From Thermomicrobiales bacterium (GTDB taxonomy: Bacteria > Chloroflexota > Chloroflexia > Thermomicrobiales > UBA6265), in contig JAGQGU010000004.1 of assembly GCA_020432165.1 (NCBI GenBank), positions 62,001 through 126,000 of the forward strand: DNA of 64,000 nt, given 5' to 3'. The notes under the pieces were generated by a model. That model had not been told where the DNA came from. It saw nothing but the letters and a program-made list of their open reading frames with translations, and did no database searches. Both the position numbers and the translations under genes were made by a program. Of this stretch, positions 33,738-43,351 are shown piece after piece (positions within the stretch are counted from its first letter, which is position 1; the number at the start of each line of letters is the position of its first letter).

Positions 33738-36700
33738 ATGTCAGAGTTTGCCCATCTGCACCTCCACACCGAGTACTCGCTGCTGGATGGCATGGGACGT
33801 ATTCAGGATTACGTCAGTTCCGCCCAGCAGATGGGTATGCAGCACATGGCCGTGACTGATCACGGTGTGATGTATGGCGCCATGGACTGGTACAAGGCCG
33901 CAACCAAGGCTGGCATCCACCCGATTGTGGGTATGGAAGCCTATATGGCCGAGGGAAGTGCACGCGAAAACAATCGCAAGATGTACCACCTGCTGTTGTT
34001 GGCCGAGAACAACACCGGATACCACAACCTGATCAAGCTTGCGAGCGAAGCGTCGCTAAAGGGTTTCTACTATCGGCCTCGTGTCGATCTGGATATGTTG
34101 CAGCAGTTTGGCGAGGGTATCATCGCCACTTCGGCATGCCTTGGTGGTCCTGTGGCCAACAATTTCCTCAATCATCAGCCAGACAAGGCATATCACTATG
34201 CGGGTGCGCTCTCCGAGATCTTCGGGAAGGAGCGCTTCTTCATCGAGATTCAGGATCACGGTCTTTCCGAGCAGCATATGACCAACGGTCTGATGATCGA
34301 GATGGCGAAGAAGTACGAACTTCCGCTCGTCGCTACCAATGATGTTCACTACTGCAACAAGCACGACGCACCGGCCCAGGACATTCTCATGTGCGTCAGT
34401 ACCGGCAAGACGGTGCACGATCACGGTCGACTCAAGCACGAGACCGATGAGTTCTACCTTAAGAGCCCGGACGAAATGGCGCGGCTTTTCCCCGATCATG
34501 CGCAAGCGTTGCAGAATACCATTCGCATTGCCGAAATGTGCAATGTGAATCTGGAGTTTGGCGGTTATCAGCTACCTGAATTTGCGACGCCAGATGGCAG
34601 TAGTTCCGAAGACTATCTCCGCCGTCTCTGCACCGAAGGTGTCATGCAAAAATACGGCAGTCTGGATGGTCAGATCGGTGAGCGCCTGGACTATGAGCTG
34701 GGCGTGATTGCCAACATGGGTTTCACCAACTACTTCCTCATCGTTTGGGACTTTGTTGCGTTCGCCAAACGCAATGGCATTCTCGTTGGACCTGGCCGTG
34801 GCTCGGCGGCAAGCAGCATCGTCACTTATTCACTCGATATCACTGGTCTCGATCCGCTCAAGCACAACCTTATGTTCGAGCGTTTCCTGAATCCCAGCCG
34901 CATCTCCATGCCAGATATCGATATCGATTTTGCCGATGATCGTCGCGGCGAGGTGATCGACTACGTCGTGCAGAAGTACGGCGATGATCGTGTGGCCGGT
35001 ATCGCGACATTCGGAACGCTCAAGGCAAAGGCGGCGATCAAGGACTGTGCTCGCGCGATGGGATACGCCGTGAGCGAGAGCGATCGCATCGCCAAGCTAA
35101 TCCCGGCCGATGTCGGCACCACTATCGATAGCGCGATGGAGAGCGTGCAGGAGCTTGCGGCCGCCTACAAGAACGAACCAGCGGTCAAGGAACTCATCGA
35201 TACAGCCAAGAAGGTGGAAGGGCTCAATCGCCACCCGGGCAAGCACGCTGCTGGTGTGGTGATTAGTCGCGATCCTTTGGTGGAGCACGTGCCGCTCCAG
35301 CTCACTGGCAAGGGTCGCACTGATGTCACTACCCAATGGACGCAGGGGCATCTGGAGGATCTCGGTCTCCTGAAGATGGACTTCCTCGGGTTAAAGACGC
35401 TCACGGTGCTTGGCCGTGCTGTGAATCTGGCCCGGGCAGCCGGTGCTGATATCACGATGGATACGATTCCGCTGGAGGATGAAGGTTCGTTTGAGCTTCT
35501 GCGTCGTGGTGACACCTTCGGCGTCTTCCAGCTGGAAGGTGGCATGACCACCCGCATGACGATTGATGTTCAGCCAGAAAGCTTCGATGACATTATTGCG
35601 CTTATGGCATTGATTCGACCGGGACCGATGGAACTGGCCCCAGACTATATCGGTCGTAAGCACGGCCGTCTGTCCATCGAATATCCGCATCCTTCGCTCG
35701 AAGATGTGCTGAAAGAGACATACGGTGTCGCGCTCTACCAGGAACAGGTGATGCTTATCGCCAATGTTCTGGCGGGATTTTCCATGGCCGAAGCCGATGG
35801 CTTGCGCAAGGCGATGGGCAAGAAGCTCCCGGCCGTTATGGCCGAGTACAAGGGGCGATTCGTTGAAGGCGCCGCTGGCAAGGGTGTTTCCGCTAAGGAT
35901 GCCAACGCCGTCTGGGACATGATCGAAAAGTTTGCCGGGTATGGATTCGTGAAGAGTCACTCGGCGGCCTATGGAGTTATTGCTGCCCAAACCGCGTATA
36001 TGAAGGCGCATTATCCCGCGCAGTTCATGGCCGCACTCATGAGCACAGAAATCGAATCGTCGGAAAAGACGGTTGTCAATGTCGGGGAGTGCGTCAAGGC
36101 CGGTATCCCTGTGTTGCCACCGGATATCAACAGAAGTGATATCGATTTCACCGTAGAGTTCGATGCCCAGGGCAAACCTGCCGTACGGTTCGGGTTGGCA
36201 GCGGTGAAGGGTGTTGGCAAGCATGCGCTGGAAAGTGTGATTGAGGCACGCAGCGAACGCGAGGATCACCATTTCCCCACGCTCGATGCGGTCTGCGATG
36301 CCATTGACTGGAACTCCGGCAACAAGAAACTCATCGAGAGCCTGGTTAAGGCGGGCGTGATGGACGAATACGGACATCGTGCACAGGTGCTTGTGGGCAT
36401 GGAACAACTCGCAGGTGCGGCGCAAAAGCGTCAGCGTGCTCGCAGCCGCGGTCAGATGGACATGTTTGGTGCGCTCATCGCTGACACCAGCGAGGAAGAG
36501 ATGGGCACCGTGCTACCAGTCGTTGCGGAGGCCGATCAGAAGCAGATTCTGGAATGGGAGAAGGAAGTGCTGGGACTTTATCTCAGCAGTCATCCATTGA
36601 CAGAAGTAGTTGGCACCGATTTGCCCGGTGGGTTCAATCGCCTCAATCAGGTCAAAGGTATGCACTCCGGTCAGACCTCCCGCGTGGTGGGAATGATCAA

Positions 36701-37193
36701 GACCGTGCGCAGGGTGATCACCAAAACCAACAAGACCATGGCAGTGCTGGAAGTGGAAGATCTCACCGGCAGTATGGAGGTGGTGGTTTTCCCCAAGAAG
36801 TACGACGAGTTTGCATCGCTGCTGAATCCCGATGCCATTTTGGTTATCGAAGCCAAGGTAGAAGAACGTAACGATCAGGTGCAGTTGATTCTGGAGACGT
36901 TGAGCGATCGCATACCCGGCAAGATCGACAAGGTAATCGAGAAGGATGCGGTCATTATCCAGTTTCCGTTACGCGGAGAACATTGGGAGGATGTCTCGCT
37001 GCTCCAGAAGATCGATCTGATTACGCAGGAGTTCGAGGGGGATCATCCGCTGGAACTGGCTGTGCAGATATGCGGGTCCATCCGGATGTTCAGGTCACGT
37101 TCCCGTAGAGTCGAATGGTCACCCTCGTTTATCGGTGCGATCGAGAATGCCGTGGGCAAGGAATCGGTCCGGATTCGGGTCATGCAGCCTTAG
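33738..37193 (+). CDS. dnaE: DNA polymerase III alpha subunit
   Basis: The 1151-residue replicative polymerase. Domains in order: PHP domain (HLHLHTEYSLLDGMG at the start, with GMEAYMAEG), the C-family polymerase core with GPGRGSAASSIVTYSL and the catalytic PDIDIDFADDRRGEVIDYV, the fingers with FGVFQLEGGMT, helix-hairpin-helix near RFGLAAVKGVGKHALESV, and the OB domain with TKTNKTMAVLEVEDLTGSMEVVVFP (positions about 990-1030). Clamp-binding and tau-binding tails are plausible but divergent. The start at 33738 follows AAGAGAGA; the open frame before it is not conserved. Confidence 0.96.
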   Translation: MSEFAHLHLHTEYSLLDGMGRIQDYVSSAQQMGMQHMAVTDHGVMYGAMDWYKAATKAGIHPIVGMEAYMAEGSARENNRKMYHLLLLAENNTGYHNLIKLASEASLKGFYYRPRVDLDMLQQFGEGIIATSACLGGPVANNFLNHQPDKAYHYAGALSEIFGKERFFIEIQDHGLSEQHMTNGLMIEMAKKYELPLVATNDVHYCNKHDAPAQDILMCVSTGKTVHDHGRLKHETDEFYLKSPDEMARLFPDHAQALQNTIRIAEMCNVNLEFGGYQLPEFATPDGSSSEDYLRRLCTEGVMQKYGSLDGQIGERLDYELGVIANMGFTNYFLIVWDFVAFAKRNGILVGPGRGSAASSIVTYSLDITGLDPLKHNLMFERFLNPSRISMPDIDIDFADDRRGEVIDYVVQKYGDDRVAGIATFGTLKAKAAIKDCARAMGYAVSESDRIAKLIPADVGTTIDSAMESVQELAAAYKNEPAVKELIDTAKKVEGLNRHPGKHAAGVVISRDPLVEHVPLQLTGKGRTDVTTQWTQGHLEDLGLLKMDFLGLKTLTVLGRAVNLARAAGADITMDTIPLEDEGSFELLRRGDTFGVFQLEGGMTTRMTIDVQPESFDDIIALMALIRPGPMELAPDYIGRKHGRLSIEYPHPSLEDVLKETYGVALYQEQVMLIANVLAGFSMAEADGLRKAMGKKLPAVMAEYKGRFVEGAAGKGVSAKDANAVWDMIEKFAGYGFVKSHSAAYGVIAAQTAYMKAHYPAQFMAALMSTEIESSEKTVVNVGECVKAGIPVLPPDINRSDIDFTVEFDAQGKPAVRFGLAAVKGVGKHALESVIEARSEREDHHFPTLDAVCDAIDWNSGNKKLIESLVKAGVMDEYGHRAQVLVGMEQLAGAAQKRQRARSRGQMDMFGALIADTSEEEMGTVLPVVAEADQKQILEWEKEVLGLYLSSHPLTEVVGTDLPGGFNRLNQVKGMHSGQTSRVVGMIKTVRRVITKTNKTMAVLEVEDLTGSMEVVVFPKKYDEFASLLNPDAILVIEAKVEERNDQVQLILETLSDRIPGKIDKVIEKDAVIIQFPLRGEHWEDVSLLQKIDLITQEFEGDHPLELAVQICGSIRMFRSRSRRVEWSPSFIGAIENAVGKESVRIRVMQP

Positions 37194-37236
37194 GCGACAT
37201 ATCCCACAATCGGAAAACCGATGATCGCTGCTGACT

Positions 37237-38478
37237 TCAGGAGAGGGTTGCGATGTGTCGCTGCACGGCTCGATGCGCGGCAGCAGATTCACGCGTGGTG
37301 AGGATGATCAGCACATCGTTCGGACGCAGTGCCTTAAATGCGCGATTGATCGCACGACGTTCAGTCGGCAGGCTGCTCAGTAGAGGTGGGTAGGGGTTAC
37401 TGGCGAGTCCGCGTTTGAAGTTGTTGATGCGCTCTTCTTCTTGATCGCCATGCACCACAATCGCGCCTCGGTAGCGACCGAGTGCGCGTCCGACTTCATA
37501 CACCTCATCTGCCTCGATCCAGCCGAGGTCGCCAACGACGGTGATTTGTCGGCGTTCCGCCCCCGGATTCAGCACCTTCAGCACGTCCTTGAGGATCCAC
37601 GCTGGTGCCAGTTGATCGATCACAGCGCGAGCATCGTGATACTCGTACATGTTCATCGACGCAGGCAGAATATCCCAGGCTGCCCGGAACCGTCGGAACG
37701 AACGCTGAATGGATGGTAGGTCCACACCAATGGCATGAAGCATGCCCAAAGCGAGCAGCAGATTCTTGACGTTGAAATCGGCTTCTCCACTAAAGGTGAT
37801 GGGATATTCACGGACATGACCGAAGCGCTGCGCGCCGGATTTCGCGCCGATCCAGATATATCCGTTCTCCACCCAGGCTCCTGACCCACCATCGTCCAGA
37901 TGCTGCCGGATAAAGGGTGACTCGAGCGATTGCGAGACCAGAATCAGGGTAGCGGAGCTTTCGGCCAGAATCTCGGTAGAAAGATAGTCGTCAGCATTGG
38001 CGACGAGGATGCCGCCAAGGTTTGTAGCTGCCGCGAGTTTGTACGTACCATCAAGGCCGATGAGCGTGCGCGTGGAGTTGGAACTTATCTCGTTCGTGAG
38101 GCCGGTGTGCACGGTCACCGGGTACATTTGCTCGGGAAGTCCGGCCACATTTACCGCCGCCCAATCGAGTTCCTGCAGGCAGATGTCGATGCTTCCTTCA
38201 GCCAGGCGACCCATCGCCCGACCCCAGCCCGCAAGTTCGGCGCGTTGATGACGTCCATCGATCTGCACTCCCAGATCGGTCCATGTCGCGATCTGAAACC
38301 GCAGCGATTGCAGAACCGATTCGACCAGTCGCAGCACCGTGCTTTTGCCACGTGTACCGGCGAAGCCGATCAACGGCAACAAGCCAACTCGTTCCACATC
38401 CGATTGCCACTGCCGCACGGTCGGATAGCAGAAATCTATCTCTTCGCGATCGTAGAGGATATCCGGTGTGAGAATCAC
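37237..38478 (-). CDS. Stand-alone Mur-ligase-type amide ligase (cyanophycin-synthetase/PgsB-like)
   Basis: A 413-residue protein with the Mur ligase fold. P-loop GTRGKST is at 41-47 (like PgsB and CphA rather than MurC-F), followed by LRLVESVLQSLRFQIATWTD, a THTxxTNE-like patch TVHTGLTNEISSN, the central NVKNLLLALGMLHAIGVDL, and a C-terminal domain with ITVVGDLGWIEADEVYEVGRAL. This layout resembles the Mur half of cyanophycin synthetase without the ATP-grasp half. It would ligate an amino acid to a carboxylate using ATP, but the substrate is unknown. Its start overlaps rdgB by 4 bases in the glmS-tatD-rdgB operon. Confidence 0.7.
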   Translation of the reverse strand: MILTPDILYDREEIDFCYPTVRQWQSDVERVGLLPLIGFAGTRGKSTVLRLVESVLQSLRFQIATWTDLGVQIDGRHQRAELAGWGRAMGRLAEGSIDICLQELDWAAVNVAGLPEQMYPVTVHTGLTNEISSNSTRTLIGLDGTYKLAAATNLGGILVANADDYLSTEILAESSATLILVSQSLESPFIRQHLDDGGSGAWVENGYIWIGAKSGAQRFGHVREYPITFSGEADFNVKNLLLALGMLHAIGVDLPSIQRSFRRFRAAWDILPASMNMYEYHDARAVIDQLAPAWILKDVLKVLNPGAERRQITVVGDLGWIEADEVYEVGRALGRYRGAIVVHGDQEEERINNFKRGLASNPYPPLLSSLPTERRAINRAFKALRPNDVLIILTTRESAAAHRAVQRHIATLS

Positions 38479-39080
38479 GGCATTGATTCCAACCAGGCAC
38501 GGAGTGCCGGAATCGCTTGCCGCATCGCCGAACCACGGTGACTGACCGTATTCTTGGTATCTGAGTCCAGCTCTGCCATCCGCTTTCCATCTGGTAACAC
38601 GAAGAGGGGATCATACCCGAAGCCGTGATCACCCCGAGGTTCATAGGCTATCGCACCATCGCATCGACCCTCAAAGATCATCTGCTCTCCGTTAGCCGTA
38701 ACGATCGCGATGGCGCTGTGAAAGTGCGCGGTGCGTTCCGCTGCCGGGATATTCGCCAGAGCAGTCAGGAGTTTCGCATTGTTGTCGGCATCAGTGGCAT
38801 CCTCGCCGGCATAGCGGGCGGAGTAGATGCCTGGCGCACCATCAAGCGCATCAACCACCAGGCCACTGTCATCACCGATGACCGTGAGGCCAGTTTGCTC
38901 GTGACCCGCCTCTGCCTTGAGCATCGCGTTCTCGGCGAATGTCAGTCCGGTCTCCTCCGGCATGACGATGCTCAACTCACTGGCAGATTTTACTTGGGCT
39001 ACTCCTTCAAGCAGCCGCTGGAGTTCGGCGATTTTGCCCTTGTTTGAGCTAGCGAGGACAACGATGTGATTAGTGATCAT
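38475..39080 (-). CDS. rdgB: XTP/dITP diphosphatase (RdgB/HAM1)
   Basis: A 201-residue housecleaning enzyme that hydrolyses dITP and XTP to keep deaminated purines out of DNA. It shows the substrate motif LASSNKGKIAELQRLL, then TFAENAMLKAEAG, DDSGLVVDALDGAPGIYSARYAG (positions about 68-90), the FGYDPLF motif and KNTVSHRGSAM. It overlaps tatD by 11 bases and the Mur-like gene by 4. Confidence 0.95.
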   Translation of the reverse strand: MITNHIVVLASSNKGKIAELQRLLEGVAQVKSASELSIVMPEETGLTFAENAMLKAEAGHEQTGLTVIGDDSGLVVDALDGAPGIYSARYAGEDATDADNNAKLLTALANIPAAERTAHFHSAIAIVTANGEQMIFEGRCDGAIAYEPRGDHGFGYDPLFVLPDGKRMAELDSDTKNTVSHRGSAMRQAIPALRAWLESMP

Positions 39081-39873
39081 GATTCAATCCAAAGAGTCGT
39101 TCTGCGTTCGCGGTTGTTTGAGTCGCCAAAGCATCGGGCGTGGTATCAAAATATTCCGCCATCATCGTGGCGATAGTCACCACGTGTTTCGGCTGGTTTC
39201 GACGATCTTTTTGTCGCGCAGGTACCAGGTAGGGCGAATCCGTCTCCAACAACATACGATCAAGAGGCACTCGTGCCAGTTGCATACGAAGCCCGTCCGA
39301 CTTCTGCCTGGTAGCGAGACCTCCCACACCGACATAGCTTCCTGAAGACAACACAAAGTCCATCAACTTCTCCGTACCATCGAAGGAATGGAAGACTAAT
39401 GATGGCAAGGTTGGCTCCACGGCGAGGATATCGAGAAGCTCGTCCTCGGCGTCCCGCATGTGGATGATGAGGGGTACATCAAGCTCTGCCGCCAACCGGA
39501 GTTGCCCACGGAATGCAGGAGCTTGCACCTCGTAAGGTGCATTATCCCGATAGAAATCGAGACCTGCCTCGCCGATTGCAACTGCGCCTGACTCTTGCAG
39601 AAGATTGCGCAGCTGCATCTCCACGTCCGCATTCCACAGCGGGGCTTCGGCGGGATGCACTCCGAGCGTGAGATACATCCCACGATGGGATCCGACGAAC
39701 GTGATCGCCTCATCCCATCGTCTCGGATCGTATCCAATCAACAACCAACGGTTCACATTCGCGGCCACACTTGCTGCCAGGACGGCATCGATATCGTGCG
39801 CGAACTGTCGATCATCCAGGTGGCAATGTGTATCAATCATCGGCGGCAATGCCGATGGTGCAGCATCTATCAT
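39070..39873 (-). CDS. tatD: TatD-family metal-dependent hydrolase
   Basis: A 267-residue TIM-barrel amidohydrolase-fold nuclease. Metal ligands are in DTHCHLDD, the Glu in AIGEAGLDFYRD, IIHMRDAEDELL, FHSFDGT and the final ETDSPYLVP. TatD proteins act as 3'-5' DNases or general hydrolases. A second in-frame ATG at 39840 (MIDTHCHLDD) is an equally usual start. It follows glmS by 21 bases and overlaps rdgB. Confidence 0.93.
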   Translation of the reverse strand: MIDAAPSALPPMIDTHCHLDDRQFAHDIDAVLAASVAANVNRWLLIGYDPRRWDEAITFVGSHRGMYLTLGVHPAEAPLWNADVEMQLRNLLQESGAVAIGEAGLDFYRDNAPYEVQAPAFRGQLRLAAELDVPLIIHMRDAEDELLDILAVEPTLPSLVFHSFDGTEKLMDFVLSSGSYVGVGGLATRQKSDGLRMQLARVPLDRMLLETDSPYLVPARQKDRRNQPKHVVTIATMMAEYFDTTPDALATQTTANAERLFGLNHDH

Positions 39874-39894
39874 GAGGCGATTGTACTATCCCTC

Positions 39895-41634
39895 TCAGCG
39901 CACTGTGACACTCTTGGCAAGATTGCGGGGGAAGTCTGGATCCACACCCCGTGCAATGGCGACGTGATATGCCAACTTTTGCATCGCTGCCAAATGAACC
40001 AGACTCGCCAACGAAGTGGTCGATTCTACCGCGATGACCTCAGAGCAATCACGCTGTTCAAACTCTCCGACACCGATCACGTATCCACCGCGACTCTTGA
40101 CTTCCGCCGCGGCGATTCGTGCTGCTCGTAGCTCTTCGGACGAGGTGGCTATCACCAGACACGGCAGCCCAGATTGAACTAGCGCCAGCGGACCATGCTT
40201 AAGTTCGCCCGTGATAAACGCCTCGGCGTGCAGGTACGATCCCTCCTTGATCTTCAGGGCCGCCTCTTGTGCCACCGCGCGGCCAGCATCCTTGCCGAGC
40301 ACGATCATGGAAGGATGCCTCGCGATCTCGTAGGCGATGCGGCTGATCGCCTCACTGCGAAGCACCGCATCCAGATCGTTTGCCAGCCGGGAGAAATCGA
40401 CACTGCGCTCACCTCGCAGCCAGGCGGCTGTCTGGTATATGCGCAAGGCCATGGCCATAAACGATTTTGTTGCCAATACGCTGCGTTCCACACCCGCCTT
40501 GATACCGACCACAGTCTCCGCCATATTCGCGATCGTGCTGGTCTCGGTATTGATGATGGTGGCCGTGTTTGCACCCCAGCGGATGGCATGCTGCATCGCA
40601 TCAACAACATCGGCAGTCTCACCGCTTTGGGTCAGAGCAATCACGAGTGTGTCTGTGCCGAGGTTGCGAGTGTGCTCACTCACTTCCGACGCAGGTACGA
40701 CATCAATCCAGGCATCGCAGGCATCCTGTAGCCAGGTCGCACCGAGATTGGCGGCATAGTAAGCAGAACCGCAGCCGGTAAGAATGATGTGCTTGTGGTG
40801 GCCAATGGCCTCCGCCAACGGCCCGACATCGTTGAACTTGTCCTCGAGATCGCGCACCACCTCAACCTGATCGTGGATTTCCTTAATGGTGAAGTGCGGA
40901 AAATCTCCGCGACTGGAGGAGAGTTCTTCGGGAGTCGGCTCCCAGGAGATGGAGATCTCGGAACCGGCGTAGACATCGACGAGTTGGGCTGAGCTTTGCG
41001 TAAGCACTACCAGGTGATGATCGGGAATAACCGCGATCTCGTGCGAGCTGCGCGCGCAGGCGAGCGGATCGGATGCCAGCTCCCAGCCGTCGGTCCTGCG
41101 GCCCAATCGTAGTGGGGATCGCGCGGTGACAGCGACCATCATATTGCTCACACAATCCATGGCGAGAATCGCTGAACTTCCTTCCAGCATGAGGAACGTT
41201 GTGCGAACAGACTCAGTGAATGACTGGCCATGTTCCATGTGATAGCGAATAAGGTGAGGAACAATTTCTGAGTCAGTCTCTGATCGGAAGGAAACATGGA
41301 TCAGGTAGTCGATTTTGAGTTGCTCAGCATTCTCAATCACACCATTGTGGACAACGGCGATACGACCATCCGTATCGATGTGTGGGTGAGCATTCGCATC
41401 GGTGACACCACCATGGGTCGCCCAACGCGTATGGCCAATGGCGATGGATGCTACCTGATCGGCCTGTAACTCGGCAGGAACACGACCGGTCTGCTTCAGG
41501 AGCGATACTTCACTGCCGATGTCCCAGCCAATACCCCAGCTATCGTAGCCGCGATACTCCATGATCCTCAGCGCGTTTGCCACCAGTGGTACCACTTGTG
41601 TCGGTTGACCAACGTACCCAAAGACACCGCACAT
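39895..41634 (-). CDS. glmS: Glutamine-fructose-6-phosphate aminotransferase (isomerising)
   Basis: A 579-residue enzyme making glucosamine-6-phosphate, the entry to cell-wall amino sugars. The mature N-terminus CGVFGYVG gives the catalytic Cys after Met removal; the start at 41634 follows GGAGGAGA. The glutaminase domain has YRGYDSWGI, GHTRWATHG and HNGVIENA. The two SIS domains carry TGCGSAYYAANLGATW and LTQSGETADVVDA. The end PDFPRNLAKSVTV is the family signature. No glmS ribozyme was recognised upstream. Confidence 0.96.
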   Translation of the reverse strand: MCGVFGYVGQPTQVVPLVANALRIMEYRGYDSWGIGWDIGSEVSLLKQTGRVPAELQADQVASIAIGHTRWATHGGVTDANAHPHIDTDGRIAVVHNGVIENAEQLKIDYLIHVSFRSETDSEIVPHLIRYHMEHGQSFTESVRTTFLMLEGSSAILAMDCVSNMMVAVTARSPLRLGRRTDGWELASDPLACARSSHEIAVIPDHHLVVLTQSSAQLVDVYAGSEISISWEPTPEELSSSRGDFPHFTIKEIHDQVEVVRDLEDKFNDVGPLAEAIGHHKHIILTGCGSAYYAANLGATWLQDACDAWIDVVPASEVSEHTRNLGTDTLVIALTQSGETADVVDAMQHAIRWGANTATIINTETSTIANMAETVVGIKAGVERSVLATKSFMAMALRIYQTAAWLRGERSVDFSRLANDLDAVLRSEAISRIAYEIARHPSMIVLGKDAGRAVAQEAALKIKEGSYLHAEAFITGELKHGPLALVQSGLPCLVIATSSEELRAARIAAAEVKSRGGYVIGVGEFEQRDCSEVIAVESTTSLASLVHLAAMQKLAYHVAIARGVDPDFPRNLAKSVTVR

Positions 41635-42061
41635 ACCCAATCTCCTCCGGCAAGGGCGCGTACGCCAGTAGCAGCCATGCGTTGAACGCAATGACAGAAA
41701 ACGGTGTACGCAACAACAAATTGTTCAGTGGTGAATCTGCAGAGGAGTAGGGCAGTGCCCTGTTGCACATTGATGTCGATTTGTCGGACCGTTACCGATC
41801 CGGTTTGACCACATCATTACGACCGTGCCGCCGGGGGATCATCCGCCGAGTTTTTCGATAAATCCCCGCCTCGTCAACCTGAAGGTCAGGTCCTGGCGCT
41901 GTAAAAGAATAACGGTTCCCCGCCTCTTCACCTTTCACAAGCGTACAAGGGTGTACGACCATAATGCAAGGACCGCAAATCACCGTATACTTACGGAAGC
42001 TACAGGGCATAAACGCGCCCGGCTGATGCATGCCTGCAACCATTCCCACGTGGAGAGAGAA
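41635..42061. other. Intergenic region between glmS and purB
   Basis: A 427-base divergent region without a supportable gene. Near glmS it holds only its ribosome site. Near purB it holds a hairpin CGTACA-AGGG-TGTACG at 41942-41957, which would sit upstream of the -35 position of a possible -10 box TATACT at 41986-41991. No riboswitch pattern was recognised. The frame ahead of purB is open but its sequence is not protein-like. Confidence 0.5.
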
Positions 42062-43351
42062 TTGATCGAGCGCTATACACGTCCTGAGATGGGTGCCATC
42101 TGGTCTCAGGATCACAAGATCCAGCAATGGCTGGCCGTCGAGATCGCTGTTTGTGAGGCCTGGGCTCGTCGTGGACGGATTCCTGAAGAGGCAATGATCG
42201 CGATCCGCGGTGCCAGCTGTGATCTGGAACGCATGTTGGAGATCGAGAAAGAGACCGATCACGACCTGATCTCCTTCTTGCGCGCCACTGGCGAGACCGT
42301 TGGCGACGCCTCTCGCTTCATCCATCTTGGCCTGACCTCATCCGATGTTGTCGATACTGGTTTGGCAATGCAGGCGCGGGATGCTGCCGATTTGCTGCTT
42401 CGCGATCTCGATGAGATGATCGATGTCGTTGGCCGTAAATCACTGGAACACAAGGACACAATCACAATCGGGCGGTCGCACGGTATGCAGGCGGAACCGA
42501 CCACGTTTGGGCTCAAGTTGTTGGTCTGGTACGACGAATTGCGCCGTCAACGCGAACGCCTCGTTATGGCGCGCGACCAAATTTCCGTCGGTCAGATCTC
42601 GGGCGCCGTGGGCACGCACGCCCATGTTTCGCTGGAGCTCGAAGAGGAAGTGTGTGCCGATCTCGATCTCGGGATCGAGTACGTAAGCACCCAGGTAATC
42701 CAGCGCGATCGCCATGCCTTCTTCCTGTCGGTGCTGGCAGTGATTGCCTCCACCCTGGAGAAGATGACCGTTGAGGTGCGTCACCTGCAGCGGAGTGAGG
42801 TGGCTGAGGCTGAAGAGGCGTTTGGTGAAGGTAATCAGGGTAGTTCGGCCATGCCTCACAAACGCAATCCCCACGAATCAGAGCGTATCGCTGGTCTGGC
42901 GCGACTCGTCCGCGCCAATGCGATCGTTGGCTTCGAGAACGTTCCTCTCTGGCATGAGCGTGATATCAGTCACAGCTCGGCTGAGCGGGTTATCTTCCCG
43001 GATGCGTGCATTGTGCTTGATTTCATGCTGCATGAAACCACCGAGATCATTGATGGCCTCGTCGTCTATCCGGAGAAGATGCTCGCCAATCTCAACATGA
43101 GCGGCGGCCTCATCTTCAGCCAGCGTATCCTGCTGGCTCTGGTCGATGGCGGTATGGATCGGCAGGAAGCATATCGTCTTGTGCAACGTCATGCGCACGC
43201 CCACGATGATCGTACCTTCCGTGAACGGATCGAAGCCGACACGGAAGTGCAGGCCCGTGTTTCCGCCGAAGCGATCGAATCTGCGTTCGATCCATGGGAT
43301 CAGCTGCAGAATGTCGATGCCACCTTCCGCCGTGTGGGATTGATAGCCTGA
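42062..43351 (+). CDS. purB: Adenylosuccinate lyase
   Basis: A 429-residue fumarase/aspartase-superfamily enzyme acting twice in purine synthesis (SAICAR to AICAR, adenylosuccinate to AMP). The TTG start at 42062 is chosen because it gives the canonical opening (M)IERYTRPEMGAIW and has GGAGAGAGA directly upstream; the ATG at 42026 has no site. Signature SSAMPHKRNPHESERI is intact, as are TSSDVVDTGLA and the catalytic His region GRSHGMQAEPTTFG. It opens purB-purC-purS-purQ. Confidence 0.95.
   Translation: MIERYTRPEMGAIWSQDHKIQQWLAVEIAVCEAWARRGRIPEEAMIAIRGASCDLERMLEIEKETDHDLISFLRATGETVGDASRFIHLGLTSSDVVDTGLAMQARDAADLLLRDLDEMIDVVGRKSLEHKDTITIGRSHGMQAEPTTFGLKLLVWYDELRRQRERLVMARDQISVGQISGAVGTHAHVSLELEEEVCADLDLGIEYVSTQVIQRDRHAFFLSVLAVIASTLEKMTVEVRHLQRSEVAEAEEAFGEGNQGSSAMPHKRNPHESERIAGLARLVRANAIVGFENVPLWHERDISHSSAERVIFPDACIVLDFMLHETTEIIDGLVVYPEKMLANLNMSGGLIFSQRILLALVDGGMDRQEAYRLVQRHAHAHDDRTFRERIEADTEVQARVSAEAIESAFDPWDQLQNVDATFRRVGLIA

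Noticed and set aside
41635-41830. Possible glmS ribozyme upstream of glmS
   Set aside because: The conserved ribozyme core and cleavage-site context were not found; only a ribosome site and a short GGGCA/TGCCC repeat are visible.
41825-42061. N-terminal extension of purB
   Set aside because: The frame is open but the sequence is basic and unlike any PurB; the TTG at 42062 gives the canonical start and has a good ribosome site.
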